A stretch of 9,763 nt of DNA from an uncultured Clostridia bacterium (GTDB lineage Bacteria; Bacillota_A; Clostridia; TANB77; CAG-508), in the NCBI GenBank assembly GCA_944393405.1, contig CALYAC010000023.1, forward strand, positions 1-9,763. Direction: 5' to 3'. Within the stretch, counting starts at the first letter, position 1; the number at the start of each line of letters is the position of its first letter. Shown here piece by piece: positions 1 to 7,169 of this stretch. The notes below the pieces were generated by a model. It made no database searches and was not told the origin of the DNA. It saw only the letters and a list, made by a program, of their open reading frames with translations. A program made the position numbers and the translations under genes.

Positions 1-797
1 ATCATGGAAAAAAGACTAGAAAGCCATTATCAAAAAAGACTATATTAGAACATCATAGATTAATACATGCAATGTTAAACAAAGCAGTATATTGGCAAAT
101 GATTGTAACTAATCCAGCAGATCGAGTACAACCACCTAAAGCACCTAAACCCAAACGTGAATGTTATGATGAAGTACAGACAAGAATTTTAATTGACAAC
201 TTAGAAAAATTAACTGGAAATGACGTCAAATACAAAGTCGCAGTTTTACTAGATATATTCATAGGGGCAAGACTTGGAGAACTAGCTGGACTTGAATGGT
301 CTGATATTGACTTAAAAAATGGAATTATCAGTATAAACAAATCAAGTCAATATTTATCTGACAAAGGAATATTTACAAAATGTCCTAAAACAGAAAGTTC
401 AATTCGTGAAGTCGCTATTCCCGATTTTATCGTTTCTTTACTTGAAGAATATAAGTTATGGTATGAAGAACAAAAATCGATTATAGGCGATTTCTGGCAC
501 GATTCTGATAGGTTATTTGTACAAGTAGATGGCAAACCAATTACACCATCAACAATTAGTAAATGGTTTGAAAAATTTATTAAACAAATTGGCTTACCTG
601 TTATAACATTTCATGGGTTACGCCATACAAATGCAACATTGCTTATAGCTCAGCAAGTAGATGTAGCAACTGTATCAGCAAGACTAGGTCATGCACAGAT
701 TACTACAACCTATAATTTCTATGTACATCCTTTAAAATCACATGATAAACATGCAGGAAATGTACTAGAAAATTTATTAGTTACAAACACACATTAA
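1..797 (+). CDS. Tyrosine recombinase / phage-type integrase, 5'-truncated by window edge
   Basis: This is a site-specific recombinase that integrates and excises a mobile element using an active-site tyrosine. The frame is already open at the window edge: the first full codon is at position 3, and 23 codons precede the first in-window ATG at 72, so the true start lies upstream. The early part (TILEHHRLIHAMLNKAV) is the end of the helical core-binding domain, followed by NPADRV and a Pro/Lys linker. Counting from the ATG at 72, the catalytic domain shows Arg67 (GARLGEL), the beta-hairpin Lys106 (PKTESS), HGLRH with His181 and Arg184, His207 in LGHAQ, and nucleophile Tyr217 in TTTYNFYVH. All catalytic residues are present, so the enzyme is probably active. 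The stop lies about 210 bp from a tRNA-fMet 3'-half fragment, the likely att core. It is of the general Tn916/Lactococcus-phage Int type; the exact family cannot be fixed without the N-terminus. Confidence 0.93.
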   Translation, partial: HGKKTRKPLSKKTILEHHRLIHAMLNKAVYWQMIVTNPADRVQPPKAPKPKRECYDEVQTRILIDNLEKLTGNDVKYKVAVLLDIFIGARLGELAGLEWSDIDLKNGIISINKSSQYLSDKGIFTKCPKTESSIREVAIPDFIVSLLEEYKLWYEEQKSIIGDFWHDSDRLFVQVDGKPITPSTISKWFEKFIKQIGLPVITFHGLRHTNATLLIAQQVDVATVSARLGHAQITTTYNFYVHPLKSHDKHAGNVLENLLVTNTH

Positions 798-893
798 CAA
801 TTCAATATTACTAAATCTTTTTTGCTCTCATATTTATCAGCTATGAATTTTGTTGAAATTTATAGTATTACAAAGGTCTAGTTTGAGGAGTTC

Positions 894-915
894 ATCCCCA
901 ATTTCTCCCCAAATT
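894..915 (+). repeat. Tandem 11-bp repeat, possible integrase arm-type sites
   Basis: Two near-identical 11-mers, ATCCCCAATTT (894-904) and CTCCCCAAATT (905-915), lie directly end to end with an 11-bp period, about one helical turn. They sit between the integrase stop and the tRNA-derived core, where integrases of this class often have arm-type binding sites recognised by their N-terminal domain. The repeat is visible; the binding role is inferred. Confidence 0.35.
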
Positions 916-963
916 GACATAAGGAGCCAATTTTTAGTGATTATAGCAACCTTTAAGCAAAAT

Positions 964-997
964 AAAAAAATCACTAAAACCGTTATGGTTCTAGTGA
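964..997 (-). terminator. Rho-independent terminator, minus strand
   Basis: On the minus strand, TCACTAgAACC pairs with GGTTtTAGTGA (one mismatch, 5-nt loop) and is followed by seven T. The T run is read from A964-970. It lies just beyond the CCA end of the tRNA-fMet fragment, where a tRNA terminator would be expected, and may also stop transcription from the zinc-ribbon gene. A third copy of one arm, TTTTAGTGATT at 932-942, could pair with 969-979 as an alternative hairpin. Confidence 0.7.
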
Positions 998-1005
998 CTT
1001 TGAGT

Positions 1006-1050
1006 TGGTTGCGGGGGTAAGACTCGAACTTACGACCTTCGGGTTATGAG
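1006..1050 (-). other. tRNA-fMet 3'-half fragment; probable attachment-site core
   Basis: Read on the minus strand, this is the 3' half of an initiator tRNA. It has the CAU anticodon in CTCATAACCC, variable loop AGGTC, T stem GTAAG/CTTAC around TTCGAGT, acceptor strand CCCCGCA with the initiator-type A at position 72, and an encoded ACCA end. Similarity to the bacterial fMet consensus stops at the anticodon loop: beyond 1050 the sequence becomes unrelated AT-rich DNA and no 5' half is present. A tRNA piece from anticodon loop to CCA next to an integrase gene is the classic core (att) repeat of a tRNA-targeting element. The fragment alone is not a functional tRNA. Confidence 0.82.
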
Positions 1051-1116
1051 TTACCTTGTCTATTTATTATATATTGTAATATTTTGCTTTTTTACTATAT
1101 TTTATTATATATTTTT

Positions 1117-1551
1117 CTATCTATTCCATTCATATCCACAACTCAAGCAACAATAGTCATAGTCTTTATCTTCTTTTGCATATGGGCTCACATTTATAAA
1201 TAATCCGGATTTTTTTAATTTTTCTTTTTCTTCTTTCTTTTGTTGTTCGTTTCCATTAAACAATCTATAAAACACATCACCATATGCATATTCTATAACA
1301 AATTTACTGCCACATTCTTTACATTGTAATTCTTTTGGATTATTATTTATATCTCCTGTTGCAAATAAAATATTACTAATCATTTCAAACTTTTTATCTT
1401 GATTATTATAATCAAAATCCGGAATTTCTTTTTTGATTTCTTCAAATTTGACTCCCAAATTTTCTCCTCTACACTTATTTTTTATTTCAAATACTTTTTT
1501 AATTTCCTTATCGCTTAGTATTATTTTTGTTTTATTTTCAATTTTTTTCAT
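1117..1551 (-). CDS. Zinc-ribbon protein of unknown function
   Basis: The product is 144 residues and soluble, with no signal peptide or membrane segment. The first ~65 residues are Lys/Glu-rich and probably helical. Two knuckles follow: CKECG (Cys77, Cys80) and CCLSCGYEW (Cys134/135, Cys138), about 55 residues apart. Together they would bind one zinc ion as a split zinc ribbon. The ATG at 1551 is supported by an AAGGA-type ribosome binding site about 11 nt upstream. The gene begins 61 bp after the end of the SWIM pseudogene on the same strand and may have been cotranscribed with it. I do not recognise a named family; the zinc-binding call rests only on the cysteine pattern. Confidence 0.75.
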   Translation of the reverse strand: MKKIENKTKIILSDKEIKKVFEIKNKCRGENLGVKFEEIKKEIPDFDYNNQDKKFEMISNILFATGDINNNPKELQCKECGSKFVIEYAYGDVFYRLFNGNEQQKKEEKEKLKKSGLFINVSPYAKEDKDYDYCCLSCGYEWNR

Positions 1552-1612
1552 AACTATCTTTTCCTTCTAAATCTTATTATTCTTTTTCTAATATTTTTTT
1601 GCTGTTAGTTAT

Positions 1613-3201
1613 TTACTTTATAGCCTTATTTATCTCATCAAATAAAGCTATTCTTTTAGAATACTCTGAATTTTTAAGCTCACTAATTAATTCATTTACT
1701 AATCTTTTTCCATTATTAAGTCTAGAAATTGCTCCTATATAAATAGCTGCTTTTTTATAATTACTTCTACTTTTTTCAATTGCTACTACCTCATAAAAAC
1801 ATTTTTTTAATATTGTAGTAACTCATCATTATACTTATCTTTAAGATTTTCAATATTTGCCATTAGGCTATATTCATTATCTTGGTTAAATAGCAATTTA
1901 AATAATTTTTCTTTATCATCTAAAAATAAATAGATTTTCTCTAAAGTAATTATATCCTTTGTATTTTCAAACATTTTATTTAAATAATAATCAAGCTTGG
2001 ATTTATTTTTTAACTTTATTAAATCATTAATATCTTTACTATATAAGAAATCATAATAAAGATATTGATTATATATTTCTTCATCTAATAATTCTATGTA
2101 GAATTTATAATATATTTTAGCTATATATTCTTTATTAATATATTTTTCATTTTCTACAACTTTATTAAATTCCTCATATAATTTATTAATATCTTTTATA
2201 TTTTTTATAATATAATTATCATACTCTATATATTTACAATTTTTAACAAGAGTCTTTGCTATTTCTTCTATACTTAAATCTTTTAATAAATAAATTACAA
2301 TTAGAACATTTGATTTTGGTAGTGTATTTCTTATACTTTAATGTTTTAATGTATCAAAAAATGATTTTAATTTTGTAATATATGCATCAATTTGCATTTT
2401 ATTATTATTGTTTTTATATAATGTAGCAAACCATTTATAATTGTTATATGTAGCAAGCTCAGGCTTAAAAAATATTTTATTTATTTTTGCTTTTATCTCA
2501 TCATCATGAATATATGCATTTGATATTTTTTGTTTTTCATTGTTTGTTAAAAAATTTATTGTATAATCTTTGTTATTATAGTCATAATTATGTGATAATT
2601 TATAGAAGTTTTTATTAAGTTTATCTAAAATAACATAAATATTATTTTTATCAGAAGAATATTTTTTATATTCCTTTTTTAAATAATTATCAAATGTATA
2701 TTCTTCATTCTTTTTTAGTTCTTCTACTAAAATATTTTTTAATTCTTTTTCTGAAAGATTATCTACAAATCGTGACAACATTTCATCAAATAAAATTGGT
2801 TTTATGAAATCACTTTTATATTTTTTATAATTTTCATATCTATTACTATTATATTCATTATAGTAATCATCATAATAATCGTCTTCATTTTCCTCATATT
2901 CATCCTCATAATCATTTTCTATCCATTCTTCGTAATCTGCTAGATCTTCAGGTGAAATAGCCAAAAACAAAGCTACCATATGTTTACATATAGTATTTCC
3001 ATTAGCAAATGGGCAATTACAAAATGAACTTTTAGGATGTCTAGTATTTATTTTTACATAATATGGTTCTTTTTTTGTTCCCTGAACCTCTCCATCATAT
3101 TCATAATCAAATAATTGCGAATATGATATTACATTTCCATTTTTATAATAAATATATCCCCTATCAACAGATCTACTACTTGCACTATCTAAAATACTCA
3201 C
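1613..3201 (-). pseudogene. SWIM zinc-finger protein, broken by in-frame TAA and a frameshift
   Basis: The intact N-terminal piece (287 residues, 2338-3201) starts with GTG at 3201, six bases after GGAG. It carries a SWIM motif CxCx8CxH (Cys61, Cys63, Cys72, His74: FCNCPFANGNTICKH), then an acidic Tyr/Asp/Glu-rich stretch at ~88-130. A TAA at 2338-2340 stops it, but the same frame stays open for 176 more codons of similar composition to a TAA at 1807-1809. There a one-base slip (consistent with a lost T in TATTTA) restores a third segment of 65 codons, ending at 1613-1615. That tail (SNYKKAAIYIGAISRL...GKRLVNEL...RIALFDEI) resembles the C-terminus of long SWIM proteins. Removing both lesions gives about 529 residues. 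SWIM domains bind DNA or protein through zinc. The truncated N-terminal piece may still be made. Confidence 0.85.
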
Positions 3202-3219
3202 TTTTCTCTCCTTTTTTAG

Positions 3220-3249
3220 ATTATACTATAAAAAATCTAATGTTATCAA
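3220..3249 (-). promoter_or_regulatory. Sigma-A promoter for the SWIM pseudogene
   Basis: On the minus strand, TTGATA (3244-3249) and TATAAT (3220-3225) are separated by 18 bp and lie just upstream of the AGGAG (3208-3212) and the GTG start. The predicted leader would be very short, about a dozen bases. Confidence 0.55.
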
Positions 3250-3322
3250 TAATTTTATAGCCATCATTCACTTTTATTATAATTTATTTCTTTTTTCCCT
3301 TCCATCTCCTCCTCTTTTGCTA

Positions 3323-3328
3323 TATAAT
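3323..3328 (+). promoter_or_regulatory. Likely -10 box for the 3359-5220 operon
   Basis: TATAAT lies 30 bp before the ATG at 3359. No good -35 hexamer is present at the normal distance (TTCCAT at 3300-3305). It is the only plausible promoter for the four-gene operon, which begins here. Confidence 0.4.
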
Positions 3329-3358
3329 ATATATAGTTTTTTAGAAAGGGAAATATAT

Positions 3359-3883
3359 ATGTATAATCGAATTTGTATAATTGGAGGACCAGGAACAGGA
3401 AAAACCACATTATCAAATAAATTATCAAAAATATATAATATTCCTGTTACTCATATAGATGGAATCCACCATCTAGCAAATTGGAAAATTAGAGATAAAG
3501 CTGAGCGAGACCAGATAATATTATCACTAATTGAAAATGAACAATGGATTATTGATGGAACTTATAAGTCTACTTTAAAACAAAGATTAGAAAAAGCAGA
3601 TTTAGTAATATGGCTTGATTACTCAACATTTACTCAAATAAAAGGTATATTAAAAAGATACTTTAAGAATAAAGGCAAAGAAAAAGCTGAAATACCAGGA
3701 TGTAAAGAAAGAATGGATAAAGAATTTTTCTTCTATACTCTAAATTTCAGAAGAAAGAAAAGACATAATATAACTGATAAAATAGCTGATATAGATAAGT
3801 CAAAAATACTAAGATTTACTAACCAAAGAAAACTGCATAAATGGTTAAATCAAATAATTAAGGAGAATACCAATGCCAAATAA
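3359..3883 (+). CDS. Adenylate-kinase-like P-loop kinase (FlaR / DNA topology modulation family)
   Basis: A small P-loop NTPase of 174 residues that probably transfers phosphate from ATP to a small substrate. The Walker A is GGPGTGKTT (residues 9-17), with HID at 32-34, WIIDGTY at 63-69, a Walker-B-like strand DLVIWLDYS at 81-89, and a basic Arg/Lys lid region at ~100-136. This layout matches proteins annotated as DNA topology modulation protein FlaR, which resemble adenylate kinase; their substrate is not well established. I chose the ATG at 3359 because it follows GAAAGGG and begins directly with the first beta strand; an upstream in-frame ATG at 3317 adds 14 unlikely residues overlapping the -10 box. 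It is first in the operon, and its last 11 bases overlap the next gene. Confidence 0.85.
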   Translation: MYNRICIIGGPGTGKTTLSNKLSKIYNIPVTHIDGIHHLANWKIRDKAERDQIILSLIENEQWIIDGTYKSTLKQRLEKADLVIWLDYSTFTQIKGILKRYFKNKGKEKAEIPGCKERMDKEFFFYTLNFRRKKRHNITDKIADIDKSKILRFTNQRKLHKWLNQIIKENTNAK

Positions 3884-4379
3884 AGGAAAAAGAGATATCT
3901 TAATCTTTCCAAAATTTGATAATATAGAATTAATAGAAAATATAAGAAAAAAATATGATCCTTTATATTCTCTAATTATGTCACACATCACTCTAGTATT
4001 CCCTTTTTCTGATAATATTTCAAATAACGAATTAATTTCAAAACTATCTAAATTACTTGAAAACTTTAAACCTTTTGAAGTCATATTTAAAGGTACTTCT
4101 ATCTCAAAAGATAAATATATTTTTCTTAATCAAATTAAAGGAAATGATGAAATAATTAAACTACATGATTTAATATATTACAACATTTTACCAACACATT
4201 TAAATTCTAAAATAGAATATATCCCACATATAACTTTAGGAAGATTAAATAATAACTCAAATGAATTTTTAGAAGAATTTCCATATAAATTTAAAACTAA
4301 AATAGATAAAATATGTATTGAACAAATAGGTGAAAATGAAGAGTCCATAATAATTAAAGAAATAGAATTAAAGGAGTAA
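3873..4379 (+). CDS. 2H phosphoesterase, 2'-5' RNA ligase family
   Basis: A 168-residue cytosolic protein with the paired catalytic HxT motifs of the 2H phosphoesterases: SHITLVF (His38, Thr40) and PHITLGRL (His119, Thr121), about 80 residues apart as in this fold. Family members act on 2',3'-cyclic or 2'-5' phosphodiester bonds in RNA ends or small nucleotides; the substrate here cannot be read from the sequence. The start ATG lies inside the end of the kinase gene (overlap 3873-3883), with AAGGAGA 7 bp upstream, which indicates translational coupling. The stop is 3 bp from the NUDIX start. Confidence 0.88.
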   Translation: MPNKGKRDILIFPKFDNIELIENIRKKYDPLYSLIMSHITLVFPFSDNISNNELISKLSKLLENFKPFEVIFKGTSISKDKYIFLNQIKGNDEIIKLHDLIYYNILPTHLNSKIEYIPHITLGRLNNNSNEFLEEFPYKFKTKIDKICIEQIGENEESIIIKEIELKE

Positions 4380-4382
4380 AAA

Positions 4383-4875
4383 ATGGAAAAAAGAGATTTA
4401 TATGATAAAAACAAAGTTCTAACAGGTGAAACAATCTACAAAGGAGAAAAAATACCAGATAACAGATATATAACTGTAGTAATAACATTTATGCAAAATT
4501 CCCAAGGAAAATTTTTAATTCAAAAAAGATCTGAACAAGCAGATCGGTAAATTCGGATCAACTGGAGGTCACCCAAAATCAGGTGAAACAAGTCTAGAAG
4601 GAATGTTAACAGAAATAAAAGAAGAAATTGGACTTACTCTAACCCCATCAGAATTAAAACTAATATTTTCAGGTAGAGATGATAATGCTCATGTATTTTA
4701 TGATATCTATTACCTAAAAAAAGACATTGATATAAATAATTTAACATTACAAAAAGAAGAAGTAGACTATGTAAAATGGTTATCTAAAGATGAAATGGAA
4801 CCTATGATTAAGCAAAACTTATTTCTTCCAAGTCATGTAATGTGTTTTCATAGATTATTAAATTATTTAAATTAG
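4383..4875 (+). pseudogene. NUDIX hydrolase with a one-base insertion (frameshifted)
   Basis: The ATG at 4383 follows AAGGAG by 6 bp. The first frame reads 54 codons (VVITFMQNSQGKFLIQKRSEQAD) and then meets a TAA at 4549-4551. Dropping one base at about 4545 (GAT-c-GGT) continues as GKFGSTGGHPKSGETSL and a NUDIX box: GHPKSGE, seven residues, then TEIKEEIGL, matching Gx5Ex7REUxEExGU except that Arg is replaced by Thr. The repaired product is 163 residues, normal for NUDIX hydrolases, which cleave nucleoside diphosphates linked to another group. The in-frame ATG at 4603 lies inside the NUDIX box and is not a credible independent start. The gene is third in the operon, and its TAG stop overlaps the next gene's AGGAGG. 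The lesion may be a real mutation or a sequencing error. Confidence 0.87.
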
Positions 4876-4884
4876 GAGGATGAA

Positions 4885-5220
4885 ATGAATAGTATAGACT
4901 ATATCGGTAAAATAGTTAATGTAAAAATAGACAGACCTTTAGGAACAAAACACCCTAAACATGATTTTTATTATCCATTTAATTATGGATATGTACCAAA
5001 TACTATAAGTGGAGATGGAGAAGAATTAGATTGTTATGTATTAGGTGTATTTGAACCTATTGAAGAATATATCGGAAAATGTATAGCAGTTATACATAGA
5101 CTTAATGATAATGATGATAAACTAATTATAGTTCCAGAAAACAAAGAATATACAGATGAAGAAATAAATGCCTTAATAGAATTTCAAGAAAGATTTTTTA
5201 CTCATGAAATATTAAGATAA
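4885..5220 (+). CDS. Short family I inorganic pyrophosphatase
   Basis: Hydrolyses pyrophosphate to phosphate in the cytosol, pulling kinase, ligase and NUDIX reactions forward. At 111 residues it is shorter than classical PPases (~170), but it appears complete and matches a compact form I recall from Clostridia-type genomes. Seen motifs are KHPKHDFYYPFNYGYVPNT (22-40), DGEELD (44-49; the usual middle Asp of DxDxxD is Glu), and NDNDDK (74-79), the equivalent of the second acidic metal-binding cluster. The start at 4885 follows AGGAGG at 4874-4879. It is last in the operon and followed at once by a terminator. Confidence 0.87.
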   Translation: MNSIDYIGKIVNVKIDRPLGTKHPKHDFYYPFNYGYVPNTISGDGEELDCYVLGVFEPIEEYIGKCIAVIHRLNDNDDKLIIVPENKEYTDEEINALIEFQERFFTHEILR

Positions 5221-5248
5221 AAGCCTACCTTTTTTAAGGTAGGTTTTT
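5221..5248. terminator. Bidirectional terminator between convergent genes
   Basis: An 11-bp stem (5221-5231 with 5236-5246, core CCTACCTT/AAGGTAGG, one G-T pair) with a TTTT loop and a run of T on the plus side. It begins directly after the pyrophosphatase stop and abuts the stop of the minus-strand ParB-like gene, so it probably ends both transcripts. Confidence 0.85.
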
Positions 5249-7055
5249 ATTCATGTTCTCTTATTGATATAATACTTGGTCCTCCATCTAAACTCATTTT
5301 ACTTTCTGCTTCTTTTATTGTTCTTTCAACTCTTTTTAGCACTCCAACTCTTCTGGTACTGTCATCTACTTTAATTTGCTGACTTAATCGTGGTCCTTTT
5401 GTAGATAAAATTTTTTCTTCCATAGCTTTACTTTCTTCATCTAATTTTGCTGCTTGTTTTCTTGGTGATACTTTCTTTTGGTCTCTTTTTACTGGTAAAA
5501 AAGCTTCTATACATACTTCATCTAGATTAATTATTTCTGATTCTTTATCTAATTTTTTTAATCTTTCCATAAAATCTTTTATTTGTTCATTTTCCCCATG
5601 TACCTTCATATAGTTGTATAAATCTCGTACAGATTCTTCCATACTTTTAGGTGTATGCATAGTTCTTTCTATATATTGTCTTTGTATATCTAAATTTGCT
5701 ATAGTAGCATCTCTTAATCGTTGTTTTCCTCTTATTTTATCCCAAAGTCCAAATTTTTTCTGTGCCTCTTCTTTTTTCTTTTTATCTAATTCTTTTATCT
5801 GACTTTTTGCTTGTAGCTCTGATGCTCTACTTGCAATTTTTTCTTTTAATTCAGTTATTCCTTTTTTTCTATATTCTTCACTTAATTTTTCAAAATCTAA
5901 ACTTGATAGTGTTGTTAATCCCGCTTCTGCTCTCCTATATATTCTAGAAATATTTACTCTATCAGCTTCATTAAACATATCTTCTATTGTATAAGTTATT
6001 TTTCCAAATTTTTCTTCTAGCTTATCTATATTTAATCTTTCATCTGGCACTATACCCATTATTTCAAATAATTTATCTACCTGTTCATCTGATTTAGAAG
6101 CTATTTTTATAAACTCATCAAATGTTGTTTTTTGTTTTTTTAATAAAGTCTCATTATGAGTTAATGCAGTTAGTATATCACCAATACTTTCCGCTTTAGA
6201 TAAATCTAAATCTCTATAACTTATGCTTCTACCTATTTTTAATAATGATTTAGATATATCTTTTTCTCCAATTTCTGGATATAATCTATTAAAATATTTT
6301 CTAAAAGATTCATGTTTTTTTGCTGCATTTGACATTCCTATTAATAAGGTTGAATCTTTGTTCTTTACTGCTTGCATAAAATTATTTCTTATAAAATCAT
6401 CTATTTCTTTATCATCTTTTACTGTTCGTCTTTCTCCATTGTCTACTATTTCGTAGTTATCAGAATATCTTAATTCTACCGGATCAAATTCTCTATCTAT
6501 ATATCTTCCTGTGCTTCTAGATTGAAGTATATAATTTGCATATGATTTTTCAGCATCTATTTCCATTACATATGCTGGAAATGTATATTTTTCTTTAAGT
6601 TTCTCTAACTCTTGTGGTGTTTTTACCTCTTGTTTTTCTAATAAATAATTTAAATACATAGCAAAAACTCTATGATTTCCATTTGTTCTCACAAAATATT
6701 TTCCATCATATTCAGCTAGTATAATTGGATCATCTGAAAAAGAGATTTTTAATTGTTTCATAATATCTTCTGAAGAAATTTCAAGTAAATCTGTACTCCT
6801 TCTATGGTAGCCATCTCCTCTTTCATCAAAAAAATGTTCCATTAAATCATATATATTATCTTTACACCTGAACGCATCACTTCCTATTATATCTTCTATA
6901 CATACATATTTTTTTACTTGTGGTTTTTGCACATTATAGTAATTCATGTATATATTAAAAATATTTGGTGTTGTTAAATCCATATTCATTTTTTCAGGTA
7001 TTTTATCCGCATTTATTCCGTTTCTCTCTAAGAAATCTTTCATCGTTTGATTCAT
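5247..7055 (-). CDS. Large protein with ParB/sulfiredoxin-like N-terminal domain
   Basis: A 602-residue soluble protein. The N-terminal third resembles the ParB/Srx fold: an IEDIIG strand near 53-58, a segment DDPIILAEYDGKYFVRTNGNHRVFAMY (108-134), and the GNHR signature at 126-129, which in ParB-like domains contributes to nucleotide or phosphate binding. The middle is helical. The last ~200 residues are highly charged (RASELQAKSQIKELDKKKKEE, then KLKKLDKE-type segments), suggesting coiled coil and nucleic-acid or partner binding. I prefer the ATG at 7055, 8 bp after GGTGA; TTG and GTG codons just upstream (7067, 7064) are alternatives. No helix-turn-helix or partner parA gene is seen, so a partition role is unlikely. 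The full-length family is not recognised. Confidence 0.68.
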   Translation of the reverse strand: MNQTMKDFLERNGINADKIPEKMNMDLTTPNIFNIYMNYYNVQKPQVKKYVCIEDIIGSDAFRCKDNIYDLMEHFFDERGDGYHRRSTDLLEISSEDIMKQLKISFSDDPIILAEYDGKYFVRTNGNHRVFAMYLNYLLEKQEVKTPQELEKLKEKYTFPAYVMEIDAEKSYANYILQSRSTGRYIDREFDPVELRYSDNYEIVDNGERRTVKDDKEIDDFIRNNFMQAVKNKDSTLLIGMSNAAKKHESFRKYFNRLYPEIGEKDISKSLLKIGRSISYRDLDLSKAESIGDILTALTHNETLLKKQKTTFDEFIKIASKSDEQVDKLFEIMGIVPDERLNIDKLEEKFGKITYTIEDMFNEADRVNISRIYRRAEAGLTTLSSLDFEKLSEEYRKKGITELKEKIASRASELQAKSQIKELDKKKKEEAQKKFGLWDKIRGKQRLRDATIANLDIQRQYIERTMHTPKSMEESVRDLYNYMKVHGENEQIKDFMERLKKLDKESEIINLDEVCIEAFLPVKRDQKKVSPRKQAAKLDEESKAMEEKILSTKGPRLSQQIKVDDSTRRVGVLKRVERTIKEAESKMSLDGGPSIISIREHE

Positions 7056-7073
7056 ATTTTTCACCAATGATAT

Positions 7074-7100
7074 ATTATCATATTAGTATTTTGATTTCAA
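7074..7100 (-). promoter_or_regulatory. Possible promoter for the ParB-like gene
   Basis: TTGAAA (7095-7100) and GATAAT (7074-7079) on the minus strand, spaced 15 bp (short), lie between the upstream terminator and the ATG at 7055. A promoter is expected here because a terminator separates the two minus-strand genes. Confidence 0.3.
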
Positions 7101-7120
7101 TAATTAATTTTCAAATAAAT

Positions 7121-7163
7121 AAAAAAAGTGATAAAAAGAGTCGTTTCCTCTAATTTATCACTT
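7121..7163 (-). terminator. Rho-independent terminator after the kinase-NDK-like gene
   Basis: On the minus strand, AAGTGATAAA pairs with TTTATCACTT (10 bp; 7154-7163 with 7126-7135). An inner AGAG/CTCT extension follows, and then a run of at least five T (A7121-7125 on the plus strand). It starts 7 bp beyond the stop at 7170. Confidence 0.8.
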
Positions 7164-7169
7164 ATATTT

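Noticed and set aside
1006..1060. A complete tRNA gene
   Set aside because: Only the 3' half is present; no D arm or 5' acceptor strand is found to the right on the minus strand.
1800..1815. Programmed -1 frameshift at the A7 run in the SWIM gene
   Set aside because: In the upstream frame the TAA stop (1807-1809) is met at the very start of the A run, so a ribosome would not read through the slippery stretch first. The separate in-frame TAA at 2338 also points to decay.
2338..2340. Reassigned TAA codon (alternative genetic code)
   Set aside because: Nearly all other genes in the window end cleanly in TAA with a terminator or the next gene's ribosome binding site right after, so TAA works as a stop.
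3317..3358. Upstream ATG as start of the FlaR-like kinase
   Set aside because: It lies within the -10 region, lacks a ribosome binding site, and adds residues before the first beta strand; the ATG at 3359 has a good site.
4603..4875. A separate small gene starting at the ATG at 4603
   Set aside because: The ATG falls within the NUDIX box and the preceding codons in that frame encode the conserved GKFGSTGGHPKSGE; this is the tail of the frameshifted NUDIX gene.
4885..5220. Truncated pyrophosphatase
   Set aside because: Although short, it has all recognisable motifs in order and a clean stop followed by a terminator; compact forms of about this length are a familiar subgroup.
5614..6456. Hydrophobic plus-strand open frames (5614-5802, 5762-5947, 6223-6456)
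   Set aside because: They are antisense to the 602-residue minus-strand gene, lack ribosome binding sites, and their Leu/Ile/Phe-rich content is what reversed Lys/Glu codons give.
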